Source of the DNA: an uncultured Flavobacteriia bacterium
Lineage (GTDB): Bacteria > Bacteroidota > Bacteroidia > Flavobacteriales_D > Crocinitomicaceae
Assembly (NCBI GenBank): GCA_903887095.1
Contig: CAISOQ010000092.1
Location: forward strand, 1 to 6,700
Reading direction: 5' to 3'
Length of the DNA stretch: 6,700 nucleotides
Both the position numbers and the translations under genes were made by a program. Positions 1-5,781 of this stretch are shown here, piece by piece (within the stretch, counting starts at the first letter, position 1; the number at the start of each line of letters is the position of its first letter). Below the pieces are notes generated by a model. It saw nothing but the letters and a program-made list of their open reading frames with translations. It searched no databases and was not told the DNA's origin.

Positions 1-41
1 ATAAGTTTCAAAATAAGAGTATTCACTTAAATCTATGAATC

Positions 42-929
42 ATGAATGCAATCTTTTTAATTATCGCAGTCGTTGGTGGTGTTTCACTTTACGAATACTT
101 TGTTTCCAGGTCATGGCAACAAGTAACCTCCTCCGTTAGAAATGATGTCGTCTTTGAAAAAAGAAATCGTCTGTATGGTGCCTTTGTTATGCGACGTGAC
201 TATGATCAAACTTTATTTATTATAATGGCTTCATTGTTTTTACTTATTGGTTGCATGTCTTTCGGTTATTCCTTCTTAAATAAGCCTAAGAAACCAGTTG
301 AGATTAAAAAGCCTATTATGCAAGAAGTGACGACATTAATCACTTTTGAACCTAAAAAAGATCCAATAGTAGATTCTTCAGTTCCAGCAAAAGACAATGC
401 ACCTGTAAAAACGGAGCAATTTATAGAACCAAAGGTAGAAGACAAAAAGATTGCAGATCCCATTGTGAAGCCCCAAGAGATTCTTCAGAATGCAATTGTT
501 GCCCAAACAACCGCAACAGGCACAGGGTCAAATCCTTTTAGCAATGGAACCGGGACCGGACCTGGTGGTGGAGGCACTGGAGGGTCTGGCGATGATGGTG
601 CCGATAAAGAACCACAATTGTTTCCTGACGTGGAAGCTGAGTATCCAGGAGGTTATTCAGCCATGATGAAATTTATACAAACAAATTTAATTTATCCACA
701 ATCAGGAATTGAATTTGGTGCACAAGGAAAATGTTACCTGCGGTTTGTAATCGATAAAGATGGGAGCATACATTCCGTAAAAGTATTACGAGGGATTTTA
801 GGGTGTCCTGATTGTGACAGGGAAGCTGTTCGCGTTTTGAAATCAATGCCTTACTGGAAGCCTGGCAAAATAAAAGGGAGAGAAGTATCAACATTTTTCG
901 ATTTACCGATCAACTTTACTTTAGAGTGA
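42..929 (+). CDS. tonB: TonB energy transducer, two membrane segments, glycine-rich linker (TonB-1)
   Basis: A TonB-family protein (295 aa) that would couple the ExbB/ExbD motor to outer-membrane receptors. Membrane segments lie at about 2-20 and 58-78. Between them is a basic loop (R23, R33, K40, R41, R43, R51, R52) with the motif FEKRNRLYGA at 38-47, so the loop is probably cytoplasmic with the N-terminus outside (inferred from charge). A charged Lys/Pro/Glu spacer (81-150) and a Gly/Thr-rich stretch (159-186) span the periplasm. The TonB C-terminal domain covers 200-295: YPGG at 201-204, CPDC at 255-258, a Trp at 272, and a LPINF ending. It is about 57% identical to the later TonB-2 over residues 1-70 (40/70, ungapped) and 60% over the last 96 residues (58/96), but the linkers are unrelated. 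The ATG at 42 is the first possible start because an in-frame TGA lies at 36-38. Its promoter is outside the window or unrecognised. Confidence 0.93.
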   Translation: MNAIFLIIAVVGGVSLYEYFVSRSWQQVTSSVRNDVVFEKRNRLYGAFVMRRDYDQTLFIIMASLFLLIGCMSFGYSFLNKPKKPVEIKKPIMQEVTTLITFEPKKDPIVDSSVPAKDNAPVKTEQFIEPKVEDKKIADPIVKPQEILQNAIVAQTTATGTGSNPFSNGTGTGPGGGGTGGSGDDGADKEPQLFPDVEAEYPGGYSAMMKFIQTNLIYPQSGIEFGAQGKCYLRFVIDKDGSIHSVKVLRGILGCPDCDREAVRVLKSMPYWKPGKIKGREVSTFFDLPINFTLE

Positions 930-980
930 AATGCTCGGTGACCGTTTGTTCAACGATATCAACACTTTAATATCTTTAGG

Positions 981-1007
981 GAACTTGTTAATAAAAACGT
1001 AAAGTTC
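981..1007 (+). repeat. Small inverted repeat upstream of exbB promoter
   Basis: GAACTT (981-986) and AAGTTC (1002-1007) form a 6-base inverted repeat around a 15-base centre, just upstream of the predicted -33 element. It has no adjacent T-run matching a terminator, so an operator or chance are the remaining readings. The arms are short and chance is quite possible. The rest of the gap 930-1085 shows no coding potential or RNA gene that I recognise. Confidence 0.2.
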
Positions 1008-1035
1008 AGAATTTTTCGAATTAAAAGTTTTTTGT

Positions 1036-1043
1036 TATGTTTG
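1036..1043 (+). promoter_or_regulatory. Predicted Bacteroidota-type promoter (-7 element) for exbB operon
   Basis: TATGTTTG matches the Bacteroidota -7 consensus TAnnTTTG at every defined position. The best -33 candidate is TTTC at 1014-1017 (consensus TTTG, one mismatch) with an 18-base spacer. It sits about 42 bases before the exbB start, so transcription would begin near 1046-1050. This suggests that exbB-exbD-exbD-tonB can be transcribed independently of the upstream tonB. Evidence is motif match and position only. Confidence 0.55.
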
Positions 1044-1085
1044 GCCCTTAATTGTTAATCTAAAAGGAATAAAAAATCTAACATT

Positions 1086-1889
1086 ATGAGCAACAAAAAA
1101 ACATCAGGTGGTTTTTCATCTCTTATGGCTGTTTTAGCCATTGTGGTCGCCCTTATCGCAGGAGTGATTATTTACAAGTACATTTTCGGTGCGCCGGCAA
1201 ACTTTGTGGACAATGATCCAAATGGAGAACCATTGGAAGGGAACCTTATGGCGACCATCTACAAAGGAGGATTCATCGTACCAATCCTTGTAGCTATCAA
1301 CATTATCATCATTATCTTCTCAGTTGAGCGTTTTGTAACGCTTGCAAAAGCAGCTGGAAAAGGAAGAATCAATGTTTTTGTTGGTAAAATAAAAGGTCTT
1401 CTTGAGACTAAACAAATTTCTGAAGCAATTGAAGAATGTGATGCTCAAAGAGGTTCTTTGGCAAACGTTGTTCGTGCAGGTTTGGAAAAATACGATGCTA
1501 TTAAAGATGATTCTTCATTGGACAAAGAACAAAAAGTTGAGTCTTTGAAAAAAGAATTGGAAGAAGCAACTTCTTTGGAATTGCCAATGCTATCTAAAAA
1601 CTTGGTTATTCTTTCAACACGTGCATCTGTTGCAACGTTGATCGGTTTGATCGGTACGGTAATGGGGATGATTCGTTCATTTGCTGCGATGAGCCATGGT
1701 GCTCCTGATACAGCTCAGTTGGCAACGGGTATCTCTGAGGCCTTGATCAATACGTTCTTTGGTATTGCTGGTTCAACAATCGCTATTATCATGTACAATT
1801 TCTTCTCAACGAAGATTGATGGTATGACATACAGCATTGACGAAGCATCTTTTACAATCGTTCAGGATTTTTCTTCTTCAAACAAGTAA
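1086..1889 (+). CDS. exbB: ExbB/TolQ/MotA-family proton channel subunit
   Basis: This is the pentamer-forming channel subunit of the Ton motor in the inner membrane (267 aa). Hydrophobic segments lie at about 13-33, 61-80, 174-196 and 215-240, with a large charged cytoplasmic loop at about 81-172. The MotA/TolQ/ExbB signature is clear: GLIGTVMGM at 187-195 and GISEALINT at 215-223. T191, E218 and T223 occupy the places of E. coli ExbB T148, E176 and T181, with the same E-to-T spacing of five, so the proton path looks intact. Compared with the three-segment E. coli protein it has one extra N-terminal membrane segment, and residues 34-57 would form a periplasmic loop. It is the first gene of the exbB-exbD-exbD-tonB operon, preceded by a predicted promoter, and its stop is 35 bases before the next gene. 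A TolQ role cannot be excluded by sequence alone, but the TonB neighbours favour ExbB. Confidence 0.95.
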   Translation: MSNKKTSGGFSSLMAVLAIVVALIAGVIIYKYIFGAPANFVDNDPNGEPLEGNLMATIYKGGFIVPILVAINIIIIIFSVERFVTLAKAAGKGRINVFVGKIKGLLETKQISEAIEECDAQRGSLANVVRAGLEKYDAIKDDSSLDKEQKVESLKKELEEATSLELPMLSKNLVILSTRASVATLIGLIGTVMGMIRSFAAMSHGAPDTAQLATGISEALINTFFGIAGSTIAIIMYNFFSTKIDGMTYSIDEASFTIVQDFSSSNK

Positions 1890-1924
1890 TAAACGAAGTT
1901 TAGTACACACTTAATACAGTAGAA

Positions 1925-2587
1925 ATGCCAAAGATTAAAATGCCTAAAAGCTCTCCATCAATAGACATGACGCCTATGGTGGACTTGGCCTTCCTGCTTG
2001 TGACTTTCTTCATGCTTGCAGCATCTTTCCGCTCCAGTGAGCCAGTAGAAGTAGATGTGCCTTCAAGTATCAGTGACAAAATCATTCCTGAGAATGTATT
2101 GCTCGTCACAATTGATAAAGGGGGACGCGTTTTCTTTAATCTGTCTGATCCTGAAGCAAGAAGAGAACTGCTTATGAACATGGCTGGTAAATACAAAGTT
2201 GCTTTTTCTGAAGAGCAAATTAATAAGTTTACCTTCATGTCTAGTTTTGGATGCACAATGCAGGAGTTGCCTGGGTACATTGAAATGCCTGCAGATGACA
2301 GGAAAAATCTGAACACAACCGGTATTCCGCTTGATTCTACAAACAATCAATTGAAAGATTGGGTTTATTATGGAAATATTGCTGCTTTGAATTCAGGTAA
2401 AACTGCTTTCGAAGAAGCGAAATTGAAAGGTGATACACCAGATCCGAATGATTTCAAACCGAAGTTTACGTTGAAAGTAGATAATAAAGCGGTTTATGTT
2501 CATGCTCAGAATGTGATCAATGTGTTCAGAGATCTGAATTTGAATAACTTGAATTTTATTACTTCAATGGAGATGGCTCCATTGTAA
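1925..2587 (+). CDS. exbD: ExbD-family proton-translocating subunit, first copy
   Basis: A stator/proton-carrier partner of ExbB (220 aa). A short basic cytoplasmic tail is followed by one membrane helix at about 17-35, beginning MTPMVDLAF. D20 aligns with the essential proton-binding aspartate of E. coli ExbD (D25). The periplasmic part is much longer than in the 141-residue E. coli protein. Residues about 72-180 form an extra polar stretch between the first strand after the helix (VLLVTIDKGGRVFF, 58-71) and the C-terminal ExbD-like part (FTLKVDNKAVY onward, 181-220), where LNNLNFITSME resembles the usual family ending. It lies 35 bases after exbB and 11 bases before the second exbD. A 148-residue open frame on the other strand across this gene has no family features and is not called. 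Confidence 0.93.
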   Translation: MPKIKMPKSSPSIDMTPMVDLAFLLVTFFMLAASFRSSEPVEVDVPSSISDKIIPENVLLVTIDKGGRVFFNLSDPEARRELLMNMAGKYKVAFSEEQINKFTFMSSFGCTMQELPGYIEMPADDRKNLNTTGIPLDSTNNQLKDWVYYGNIAALNSGKTAFEEAKLKGDTPDPNDFKPKFTLKVDNKAVYVHAQNVINVFRDLNLNNLNFITSMEMAPL

Positions 2588-2598
2588 AAAGATAAATT

Positions 2599-3234
2599 AT
2601 GGCAGAAATTGCAGAAGGCGGTGGCGGTGGCCACGACAAAGGGAAGAAGAGAGCCAAGAAGAGTTCCACGCGTGTCGATATGACACCCATGGTGGATTTG
2701 GCTTTCCTTTTGCTTACTTTCTTCGTCCTTACTTCAACTTTTAGTAAGCCAAAAGTAATGTCACTCGTATACCCTGCTAAACCGGATCCGGCGCAGGAAA
2801 TCGAGCCTCAAAAAATCAACAACGCGATAACGTTTTTGTTGACAGAGGACAAGATATTTTATTACTCCGGTCAGTATTACCCAGCTAATGCTCCAGGACC
2901 TAAGGGACCGACAGTATTAGAGGAAACTGACTTTAGTGCAAAAGGAGTAAGAAAATTGTTAGCTGACAGAAATGCTTTTGTTTTGAAAGGAAAAGAAGGC
3001 TTGGACAAAAAGTTGAAAGCAAAACAAATTCAAGACAGTACTTACTTACGTATGTTGGTCGATTTTAAAAAGGATCCTGAATCCTTGAAAGTTTTGATCA
3101 AAACGGATGATAAAGCGACATGTAAAAACTTTATCGATTTAATCGATGAGTTGAAAATCGCAGAGATTGGTGTTATAGCACCAGTTGATATCCTTGCGAG
3201 TGAGTTAGATTTGGTTAACCAAAAAATAAAGTAA
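2599..3234 (+). CDS. exbD: ExbD-family proton-translocating subunit, second copy
   Basis: The second ExbD-type subunit (211 aa). The cytoplasmic tail differs from the first copy: a Gly5-His run (7-12) and then a Lys/Arg-rich stretch (14-25). The helix at about 29-48 starts MTPMVDLAF, with the proton-binding aspartate at D33. The two copies share the helix region closely, while their periplasmic domains have little obvious similarity. This points to an old duplication and specialised roles, perhaps a mixed ExbD pair in the ExbB pore (inference). The periplasmic region again exceeds the E. coli size, with a Lys-rich stretch at about 130-143 and a C-terminal half (164-195, LKVLIKTDDKATCKNF onward) that fits the ExbD fold. 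The stop at 3232-3234 is one base away from the next ATG, so translation of the two genes is probably coupled. Confidence 0.92.
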   Translation: MAEIAEGGGGGHDKGKKRAKKSSTRVDMTPMVDLAFLLLTFFVLTSTFSKPKVMSLVYPAKPDPAQEIEPQKINNAITFLLTEDKIFYYSGQYYPANAPGPKGPTVLEETDFSAKGVRKLLADRNAFVLKGKEGLDKKLKAKQIQDSTYLRMLVDFKKDPESLKVLIKTDDKATCKNFIDLIDELKIAEIGVIAPVDILASELDLVNQKIK

Positions 3235-3235
3235 C

Positions 3236-4099
3236 ATGGCAGTAATACTTGCAATTATAGCGCTCGTTGCCCTCGTTACCTTGTATGATTATTTTTCAGC
3301 AAGGACATGGCAACAGGTTACTTCAGACACACGAAACGATATAGTTTTCGAGGGTCGTAACCAAGAATATGGTGCGTATGTATTACGTACGGAATATGAC
3401 AAGCGATTAATGCTGATCATGTTCTCTCTACTTGCAGTGATAGGTCTATCTTATGGGACCTACATTGTGATCAAAAATTTACCAGAGGAGAAATTACCTC
3501 CACCACCAGTGGATACTTCGCAGTTTACTGTGCAAGCTCCTCCGGTTGAAGAGGATGTTCCACCACCACCACCAGAAGAACCACCACCACCAATGGAAAA
3601 AACGGTAGCGTTTACTCCACCAGTTGTAGTGGATATACCTGTAGAGGATCAAATTCCAATCCAGGAAGATATGGAGGATACAAAAGCCGATACTAAAACC
3701 AATGAAACTGACAATGTTAGTTGGGAAGCACCGGTTAATGGTCCAACTGACACGAAAGAAGTGGAGGAGAAGGAACCTGAAATCTATACGTATGTAGATG
3801 AAGATCCAGAGTTTCCAGGTGGATATGCAGCTATGATGGCGTTCATTCAAAAGAACTTCAATTATCCTCAAGTAGCAATTGAAAATAATATTCAAGGAAA
3901 ATGCTACGTGAAGTTTGTTGTTAAAGGGGATGGAACCGTGAGTAGTGTGCAAGTTGAACGAGGAATTGCTGGTTGTCCTGAATGTGACAAGGAAGCGGTT
4001 CGAGTAGTTCGAATGATGCCAGGATGGAGAGCAGGAAAAGTAAATGGTAAAAGCGTTTCAACACTTTATCGTTTGCCAATTAACTTTGCTTTAGAATAA
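3236..4099 (+). CDS. tonB: TonB energy transducer, two membrane segments, proline-rich linker (TonB-2)
   Basis: The operon's own TonB (287 aa). Its architecture parallels TonB-1: membrane segments at about 2-20 and 58-78, and a basic loop between them with the motif FEGRNQEYGA at 38-47. The periplasmic spacer is of the classical kind, with Pro/Glu runs from 83 to about 142 (P88-91, P109-113, P116-119), then an acidic stretch to 190. The TonB C-terminal domain is at 192-287: FPGG at 193-196, CPEC at 247-250, W264, and a LPINF ending. The start follows the previous stop after a single base, and no other ATG competes. It is the last gene before a strong terminator, so ExbB, both ExbDs and this TonB probably come from one message and form the primary Ton complex. 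Proline runs coded only by CCA are listed separately. Confidence 0.95.
   Translation: MAVILAIIALVALVTLYDYFSARTWQQVTSDTRNDIVFEGRNQEYGAYVLRTEYDKRLMLIMFSLLAVIGLSYGTYIVIKNLPEEKLPPPPVDTSQFTVQAPPVEEDVPPPPPEEPPPPMEKTVAFTPPVVVDIPVEDQIPIQEDMEDTKADTKTNETDNVSWEAPVNGPTDTKEVEEKEPEIYTYVDEDPEFPGGYAAMMAFIQKNFNYPQVAIENNIQGKCYVKFVVKGDGTVSSVQVERGIAGCPECDKEAVRVVRMMPGWRAGKVNGKSVSTLYRLPINFALE
3560..3592 (+). repeat. CCA trinucleotide repeat encoding polyproline in TonB-2
   Basis: Five CCA codons (3560-3574), two GAA codons, then four CCA codons (3581-3592) encode P109-113 and P116-119. Use of a single proline codon makes this a short tandem repeat within the periplasmic spacer. Confidence 0.85.
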
Positions 4100-4115
4100 A
4101 AATTTAATTTTATTG

Positions 4116-4156
4116 AATCCCCGATTGATGTTCTATTCTTTCGGGGATTTTTTTTT
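4116..4156 (+). terminator. Strong intrinsic terminator after exbB-exbD-exbD-tonB
   Basis: AATCCCCGA (4116-4124) pairs perfectly with TCGGGGATT (4141-4149). The 9-base stem has five G-C pairs and a 16-base loop, and it runs straight into a tract of nine T (4148-4156). It begins 16 bases after the tonB stop. It should end the ExbB/ExbD/TonB message, or attenuate what follows. Confidence 0.88.
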
Positions 4157-4163
4157 AATAGCT

Positions 4164-4361
4164 ATGTGGTTTAAAAATTTCACACTTATTACAACAGGTT
4201 TCATTGTTATAATGTGTCTTGTAATGGTTTATTTCATGTTGTTCACGGATCTGATGATTGAAACAATGAACGGCACTAAGCGAATCGCTTTTATAGTTGT
4301 AATGTTGATTTATGCTGCCTTTAGATCCTACAGGTTGTATAAATTGCTTCAAAATAATTAA
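4164..4361 (+). CDS. Small double-membrane-segment protein, function unknown
   Basis: A 65-residue protein that I cannot assign to a named family. Two hydrophobic segments lie at about 8-28 and 40-55. They are joined by a short loop (TDLMIETMNGTKR), and a basic tail with FRSYRLYK (52-59) follows, which fits a hairpin in the inner membrane with both ends in the cytoplasm. I chose the ATG at 4164. The same frame stays open back to a TTG at 4113, but that would place the terminator hairpin inside the coding sequence and add 17 unconvincing residues. The gene begins only seven bases after the terminator's T-run and ends 11 bases before the PstS-like gene. It is probably co-transcribed with that gene, but no promoter is evident. 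It may be a lineage-specific Ton accessory protein (speculation). Confidence 0.62.
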   Translation: MWFKNFTLITTGFIVIMCLVMVYFMLFTDLMIETMNGTKRIAFIVVMLIYAAFRSYRLYKLLQNN

Positions 4362-4372
4362 TCCATAAAAAC

Positions 4373-5299
4373 ATGAATACAACAATGAAATATTTTCTCT
4401 CGCTGAGTGTTTTACTTTATTTGGTTTCCTGCGGAAATGAAGGAAAACCGATTGGATACGACGGAGATACGCATGGGAGGGGACAAGCGACAATTTTAAT
4501 TGAGGAATCTTTTAAGCCGCTTTTTGACACAAGTATTTACACTTTTGAAAGTCAATATGCTCATGCGGACGTAGTGCCCTATTACAAGGCAGAGGGGGAT
4601 ATTATTAATGATTTTTTTGCGAATAAAGCAAAAACGATCTGTATATCGCGAGATTTTACAGAACAAGAAAAAGCAGAATTGCTAAAAAAGAATGTTGAAG
4701 TTCGAAGTGATCGTATTGCTTTTGATGCTGTAACGTTAATTGTTAATCCTGAAAATCCAGATTCGGCAATGACCGTAGATCGTTTGAAACGAATCATTAT
4801 GGGGAAGGATACGATATGGCCAGGTTTAAAAACGAAAATCAATGTTGTTTATGATCAGGCGAACTCGGCAAATTTCAATTATTTGCGCGCTCTGGTTGGT
4901 GAGAAAAACCTTCCTATCAACATCTTTGCTGTAAAGTCAAATGTAGAGGTGATTAATTATGTTAAAAAGAACAAAAGTGCTTTAGGTGTAATTGGCTTGA
5001 ACTGGATCAGTGACCAGGATGACTTTGATGTTCTTGATTTTGTGAAAGGTTTGAAGGTAATGAGTGTTGCTGAGTCGCCAACAAAACCTTTCTTCAAGCC
5101 CTATGCTGGTATGATTTATACAAGAGAATATCCGCTTAGAAGAGAGATTTGGATGATTAATAAAGCCAAGAAATCGGGCATACACACAGGCTTCGTTTTA
5201 TTTATGATCGGAGAGAAGGGACAGACTATTATTCAAAAATCTGCGTTGGTTCCAGCAAATGCACCCGTTAGATTGATTCAGATTTCAACAGAACAATAA
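4373..5299 (+). CDS. PstS-family substrate-binding lipoprotein
   Basis: A periplasmic binding protein of the PstS/PBP-like fold, anchored by lipid (308 aa). The signal peptide ends in a lipobox, L17-V18-S19-C20. The residues after Cys20 are not the acidic cluster that sends Bacteroidota lipoproteins to the cell surface, so it probably faces the periplasm (inferred). Family landmarks are VNPENPDSAMTVDRLKRI at 124-141 with GKDTIWPGL at 144-152, GVIGLNWISD at 205-214, and the C-terminal LVPANAPVRLIQI at 292-304. The phosphate-contact Ser-Gly-Thr of true PstS is replaced: N164-S165-A166-N167. No pstC, pstA, pstB or phoU gene is in the window. Its place is between a small membrane protein and a TonB-domain protein, so a role with the Ton machinery is more likely than ABC phosphate import. 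M5 is an alternative start and leaves a shorter but workable signal peptide. Confidence 0.85.
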   Translation: MNTTMKYFLSLSVLLYLVSCGNEGKPIGYDGDTHGRGQATILIEESFKPLFDTSIYTFESQYAHADVVPYYKAEGDIINDFFANKAKTICISRDFTEQEKAELLKKNVEVRSDRIAFDAVTLIVNPENPDSAMTVDRLKRIIMGKDTIWPGLKTKINVVYDQANSANFNYLRALVGEKNLPINIFAVKSNVEVINYVKKNKSALGVIGLNWISDQDDFDVLDFVKGLKVMSVAESPTKPFFKPYAGMIYTREYPLRREIWMINKAKKSGIHTGFVLFMIGEKGQTIIQKSALVPANAPVRLIQISTEQ

Positions 5300-5309
5300 T
5301 TTCGCAACC

Positions 5310-5738
5310 ATGAAAATAGCAGTATCATTCGTTTTTTCTTGTTTTATAATTCTAAATTTTTTCAGCCAAGATGATGCTTGGGTTGAATCTAATCAAACAG
5401 AGACGCAACAAGAAGATCAAGTCTTCACAATAGTTGATGAGTCAGCAGAATATCCCGGTGGTTCAAAGGAAATGTTTGCTTACATAGCAAAGAATATGCG
5501 ATATCCTACTTCCGCAATTGAAAATGAGATCGAGGGAAAGGTATTTATTAGGTTCGTAATTGATAAATCAGGCAACATAGTAAATCCAGAAATAGCAAGA
5601 GGAATTGGTGGTTGTCCAGAATGTGAGCAGGAAGCTCTGCGAATCGTTCGTGCTATGCCCAAATGGAAGCCAGCGATGGTTGCCGGAGAACCTGTAAAAT
5701 CATTGTTTTATTTGCCAATTACATTTCATCTGGAATAA
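5310..5738 (+). CDS. Exported free-standing TonB C-terminal domain protein
   Basis: A 142-residue protein that is almost only a TonB C-terminal domain. An N-terminal signal-like segment (1-19, MKIAVSF... ending NFFSQ) and a short polar stretch (21-46) precede the domain at 47-142, which has YPGG at 48-51, CPEC at 102-105, W119 and a LPITF ending. The domain has the same 96-residue length as in both full TonBs and aligns without gaps. Missing are the double membrane anchor, the FExRNxxYGA loop and the long spacer, so it should not draw force directly from ExbB/ExbD. If the signal is cleaved it is a soluble periplasmic protein; if not, it is tethered very close to the inner membrane. Possible roles are binding receptor TonB boxes, pairing with full TonBs, or binding the PstS-like protein encoded 10 bases upstream. 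None of these is shown by the sequence. Confidence 0.88.
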   Translation: MKIAVSFVFSCFIILNFFSQDDAWVESNQTETQQEDQVFTIVDESAEYPGGSKEMFAYIAKNMRYPTSAIENEIEGKVFIRFVIDKSGNIVNPEIARGIGGCPECEQEALRIVRAMPKWKPAMVAGEPVKSLFYLPITFHLE

Positions 5739-5773
5739 AAGCAGAATATTTTATTTTTTTTAAATAGTAATAG

Positions 5774-5781
5774 TAATTTTG
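5774..5781 (+). promoter_or_regulatory. Predicted Bacteroidota-type promoter (-7 element) for TPR gene
   Basis: TAATTTTG fits TAnnTTTG at every defined position and lies about 46 bases before the TPR gene start. The -33 region is weak: TTTA at 5750-5753 with a 20-base spacer. It suggests that the TPR gene has its own start site, near 5784-5788. The rest of the 89-base gap is AT-rich, with a T8 run (5754-5761) but no clear terminator stem. Confidence 0.5.

Noticed and set aside
2..9. TAAGTTTC as a promoter for the first tonB
   Set aside because: The last base of TAnnTTTG does not match, and the -33 region lies outside the window, so it cannot be judged.
930..950. CGGTGACCG after tonB-1 as a terminator
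   Set aside because: A four-base stem with a one-base loop cannot form a stable hairpin, and no T-tract follows.
1900..2346. 148-codon open frame on the minus strand over exbD
   Set aside because: It is fully antisense to a clear ExbD with intact family motifs. Its translation shows no domain and only reflects the codon pattern of the real gene.
3494..3952. 152-codon minus-strand frame with long Trp runs
   Set aside because: The Trp-rich stretch is simply the reverse reading of the CCA proline repeats in TonB-2.
4113..4163. TTG-initiated extension of the small membrane protein
   Set aside because: It would place the whole terminator stem-loop and T-run inside the coding sequence. The ATG at 4164 gives a compact protein with a normal start.
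5335..5342. Possible lipobox V-F-S-C (residues 8-11) in the free TonB-domain protein
   Set aside because: The hydrophobic stretch before the Cys is too short, Phe is unusual in that position, and hydrophobic residues continue after it. An ordinary signal peptide or anchor fits better.
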